Positions 6,844 through 8,555 of a DNA stretch of 8,555 nucleotides are shown here, one piece after another. The number at the start of each line of letters is the position of its first letter. Positions within the stretch are counted from its first letter, which is position 1. The notes below the pieces were generated by a model. It saw only the letters and a list, made by a program, of their open reading frames with translations, searched no databases and was not told where the DNA came from. A program made the translations under genes and the position numbers. Origin of the DNA: Eubacteriales bacterium (GTDB lineage Bacteria > Bacillota > Clostridia > Christensenellales > CAG-138); NCBI GenBank assembly GCA_028701165.1, contig JAQVRG010000052.1:1-8555 (forward strand), read 5' to 3'.

Positions 6844-7687
6844 CGTTACCATAGCGCAGGCTATAGAGGAGACCACGCAAACGCTGCTGCCCGTCGCGGG
6901 AGACCGCGAGGAAGCGGCGTGTCAGGCGCGCGCCATACTCTGCGAAGCGCTGGGTACGGATCTGTTGGGGCTGCTGCTTCGAAAGGACGAGCCTTTTCCG
7001 GATCGATGCCGCGCGGCGACGGCGCAGATGGTGCTCAAACGCTTGGACAGCGAACCGCTGCAATACATATTCGGCGAATGGGACTTTATGGGTCTTACCT
7101 TTAAGCTGGGGCGCGGCGTGCTCATCCCAAGGCAGGATACGGAAACCCTATGCGAGCACGCGCTGATCTTAGCGGGGCAGCGTGGCTACAAGACCGGCTT
7201 GGACGTGTGCTGCGGCAGCGGCTGCATCGGCATAGCGCTCGCGTATCGCGGAGGACTCAAGGTCGTGCTTGCCGATATCGCGCCGGACGCGCTGCGCTAC
7301 GCTATGGAAAACGCGCATTTGAACAAGGTGAACGCGCAGGTCATGCAAAGCGATATGTTCAAGCGCGTAAGCGGGAAGTTCGATATGATCTTCTGCAACC
7401 CGCCCTATATCGCCTCGGGCGATCTTGCAAGCTTGCAGCGCGAGGTCAAAAAGGAGCCCTTGATCGCCTTGGACGGCGGCGAGGACGGGATGGATTTCTA
7501 TCGCCGCATCGCGGCCGAATATAAAGCGTATTTGAACGACGGCGGCGTGATGCTGCTTGAGGTCGGCAAAGGGCAGGCGCGGGATGTGCTGTCCATGTTC
7601 GAAACAGGATATACGGTGCAGGATCTTTGCGGCGTGGAACGCGTGGTGGTCGTGGAAAACGGTTACGCGGCGCGGGAAGATAAATAA
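6833..7687 (+). CDS. prmC: PrmC, peptide chain release factor N5-glutamine methyltransferase
   Basis: PrmC uses S-adenosylmethionine to methylate the glutamine of the GGQ motif in release factors, raising their termination efficiency. The protein is 284 residues, the normal family size. An N-terminal helical substrate-binding region (about 1-75) is followed by PLQYIFGEWDFMGLTF (75-90) and VLIPRQDTE (96-104). The Rossmann-type methyltransferase domain then has the SAM-binding LDVCCGSGCIG (123-133), Asp148 at the end of the next strand, and the hallmark NPPY (189-192) that holds the target glutamine. The IPRQDTE form replaces the Pro of E. coli IPRPDTE. ATG 6833 gives a family-like N-terminus. 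The upstream in-frame ATG at 6785 would prepend a highly basic 16-residue stretch encoded within the DUF1385 gene and is rejected. The gene overlaps its upstream neighbour by 11 bp and lies 13 bp before prfA, whose product is its substrate. Confidence 0.96.
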   Translation: MPNDVTIAQAIEETTQTLLPVAGDREEAACQARAILCEALGTDLLGLLLRKDEPFPDRCRAATAQMVLKRLDSEPLQYIFGEWDFMGLTFKLGRGVLIPRQDTETLCEHALILAGQRGYKTGLDVCCGSGCIGIALAYRGGLKVVLADIAPDALRYAMENAHLNKVNAQVMQSDMFKRVSGKFDMIFCNPPYIASGDLASLQREVKKEPLIALDGGEDGMDFYRRIAAEYKAYLNDGGVMLLEVGKGQARDVLSMFETGYTVQDLCGVERVVVVENGYAAREDK

Positions 7688-7689
7688 CA

Positions 7690-7694
7690 GAGGA
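7690..7694 (+). promoter_or_regulatory. Ribosome binding site of prfA
   Basis: GAGGA lies 6 bases before ATG 7701 in the 13-base gap after prmC, supporting this start. Confidence 0.65.
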
Positions 7695-7700
7695 AACGGC

Positions 7701-8555
7701 ATGCTGAACAAACTCAAATCCCTAAAAAAACGCTACGAGACGCTTACGGAAGCGCTATCAAAGCCCGACGCCATGGCGGATCAGGACGCATGGCGGCAGA
7801 TGACAAAGGAACATGTGCAGCTTGAACAGATCGTCGCGGTATACGACGAATATGTGCAGGCTGTGGACGGCGAAGCCGATTGCAGGGCGATGCTCGAAGA
7901 ACACCTCGACGCCGAAATGAAGGAAATGGTGCACGCGGAGATCGGCGCTATGCAGGAAAAGCAGGCGTCGCTTGAGGAGAAGCTCAAGATCATGCTGCTG
8001 CCGAAGGACCCGAACGACGAGAAGAACGTGATTATCGAGATCCGCGCGGGTACGGGCGGGGACGAAGCCGCGCTCTTTGGCGCGGATCTGCTGCGCATGT
8101 ATATGCGCTATGCGGAGCGCCATAATTTCAAAACGGAGTTTTTGACGCAAAACATGACCGAAATGGGCGGCGTTAAGGAAGTGGCGCTTTCCCTTTCGGG
8201 CAAGATGGCGTATTCCCGCATGAAGTTTGAAAGCGGCGTGCACAGGGTGCAGCGCGTGCCCGAGACGGAATCGCAGGGGCGTATCCACACAAGCGCCGCT
8301 ACCGTGGCCGTTATGCCCGAGGCGGAGGATGTGGACGTGCAGATCGAACAGAAGGATCTCAAGATCGACACCTATTGCTCCAGCGGCGCGGGCGGGCAGC
8401 ACGTCAATAAAACCAGCTCCGCCATTCGCATCACGCATTTGCCAACGGGCGTGGTGGTGCAGTGTCAGGATGAGCGCAGCCAGCTAAAGAACAAGGAAAA
8501 GGCGATGCGCGTATTAAAAAGCAGGCTCTACGAGCTTGCGCGCGCCGAGCATGAC
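7701..8555 (+). CDS. prfA: Peptide chain release factor 1 (3' truncated by window edge)
   Basis: RF1 reads UAA and UAG stop codons in the ribosomal A site and triggers release of the finished protein. The first 285 residues of a protein usually near 355-360 are present. An N-terminal coiled-coil-rich domain (about 1-105) precedes IIEIRAGTGGDEAALF (111-126). The stop-codon recognition tripeptide is PET (187-189) in RVPETESQGRIHTS, the RF1 form (RF2 carries SPF). The catalytic GGQ is at 231-233 in SSGAGGQHVNKTSS. Gln233 is the residue methylated by PrmC, encoded immediately upstream. The frame is open to the last base, and the missing part is the C-terminal tail. Unlike many RF2 genes, no programmed frameshift is expected or seen. 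ATG 7701 is supported by a Shine-Dalgarno and gives the typical start MLNKLKSLKKRYETL. Confidence 0.97.
   Translation, partial: MLNKLKSLKKRYETLTEALSKPDAMADQDAWRQMTKEHVQLEQIVAVYDEYVQAVDGEADCRAMLEEHLDAEMKEMVHAEIGAMQEKQASLEEKLKIMLLPKDPNDEKNVIIEIRAGTGGDEAALFGADLLRMYMRYAERHNFKTEFLTQNMTEMGGVKEVALSLSGKMAYSRMKFESGVHRVQRVPETESQGRIHTSAATVAVMPEAEDVDVQIEQKDLKIDTYCSSGAGGQHVNKTSSAIRITHLPTGVVVQCQDERSQLKNKEKAMRVLKSRLYELARAEHD

Noticed and set aside
5755..6876. Minus-strand open frame (373 codons) opposite the DUF1385 gene
   Set aside because: It is a His/Arg-rich shadow of a conserved membrane protein gene, crosses the promoter region, and has no recognisable motif.
7758..8438. Minus-strand open frame (226 codons) opposite prfA
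   Set aside because: It is antisense to a clearly conserved release factor gene.
1..8555. AGCGG sites as Chi sequences for the AddAB enzyme
   Set aside because: AGCGG is the Bacillus subtilis Chi, and it occurs often here simply because the DNA is GC-rich; the Chi of this organism cannot be read from one window.
1..8555. Mobile elements, CRISPR arrays, tRNA or rRNA genes, riboswitches
   Set aside because: There are no terminal inverted repeats with a transposase, no spaced direct repeats, no tRNA-like structures, and no intergenic space large enough for a typical riboswitch except the 5.8 kb region, whose predicted leaders are only about 20 bases.

Overview
The window looks like chromosomal DNA of a GC-rich (roughly 60% by eye), endospore-forming member of the Clostridia (Bacillota). 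Three things point there: an AddAB rather than RecBCD nuclease-helicase, a SpoIIQ-like LytM-domain protein, and the clostridial order DUF1385 (yqhQ) - prmC - prfA. The placement below class level is inference. Coding density is very high. The only non-coding stretch longer than a few bases is the ~130 bp divergent intergenic region near 5.8 kb. There is no rRNA, tRNA, CRISPR array, insertion sequence or integrase.

Left block (1-4999, + strand): the C-terminal half of addB (cut by the window edge) and a complete addA, overlapping by 8 bp. Together they encode the two-nuclease, one-helicase machine that resects double-strand breaks for RecA loading. The AddB part keeps its RecB-type nuclease motif and all four cysteines of its 4Fe-4S cluster. 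AddA has a full set of UvrD-type helicase motifs and a C-terminal nuclease.

Middle (4996-5739, - strand): a single-gene unit encoding a membrane-anchored M23/LytM protein of SpoIIQ type. It points toward addA, and the two stop codons overlap tail to tail. Its upstream region carries a perfect-spaced Shine-Dalgarno and a weak sigma-F-like promoter. A clear extended -10 promoter fires in the opposite direction from the same region. Four copies of the 8-mer TGGAAAGC, in both orientations, crowd into 121 bp here; this is the least explained signal in the window.

Right block (5872-8555, + strand): a tightly packed operon of a DUF1385/YqhQ multi-pass membrane protein (probably starting at a TTG codon), prmC (glutamine methyltransferase for release factors) and prfA (release factor 1, cut by the right edge). 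PrmC's substrate is the GGQ glutamine of the protein encoded by the next gene, so these two form a translation-termination module. The DUF1385 protein is a conserved but functionally unknown companion.

No clearly new multi-gene system is present. The best leads are the repeated 8-mer in the divergent promoter region, the DUF1385 protein with its His/Cys motifs, and the SpoIIQ-like protein with an altered catalytic position.
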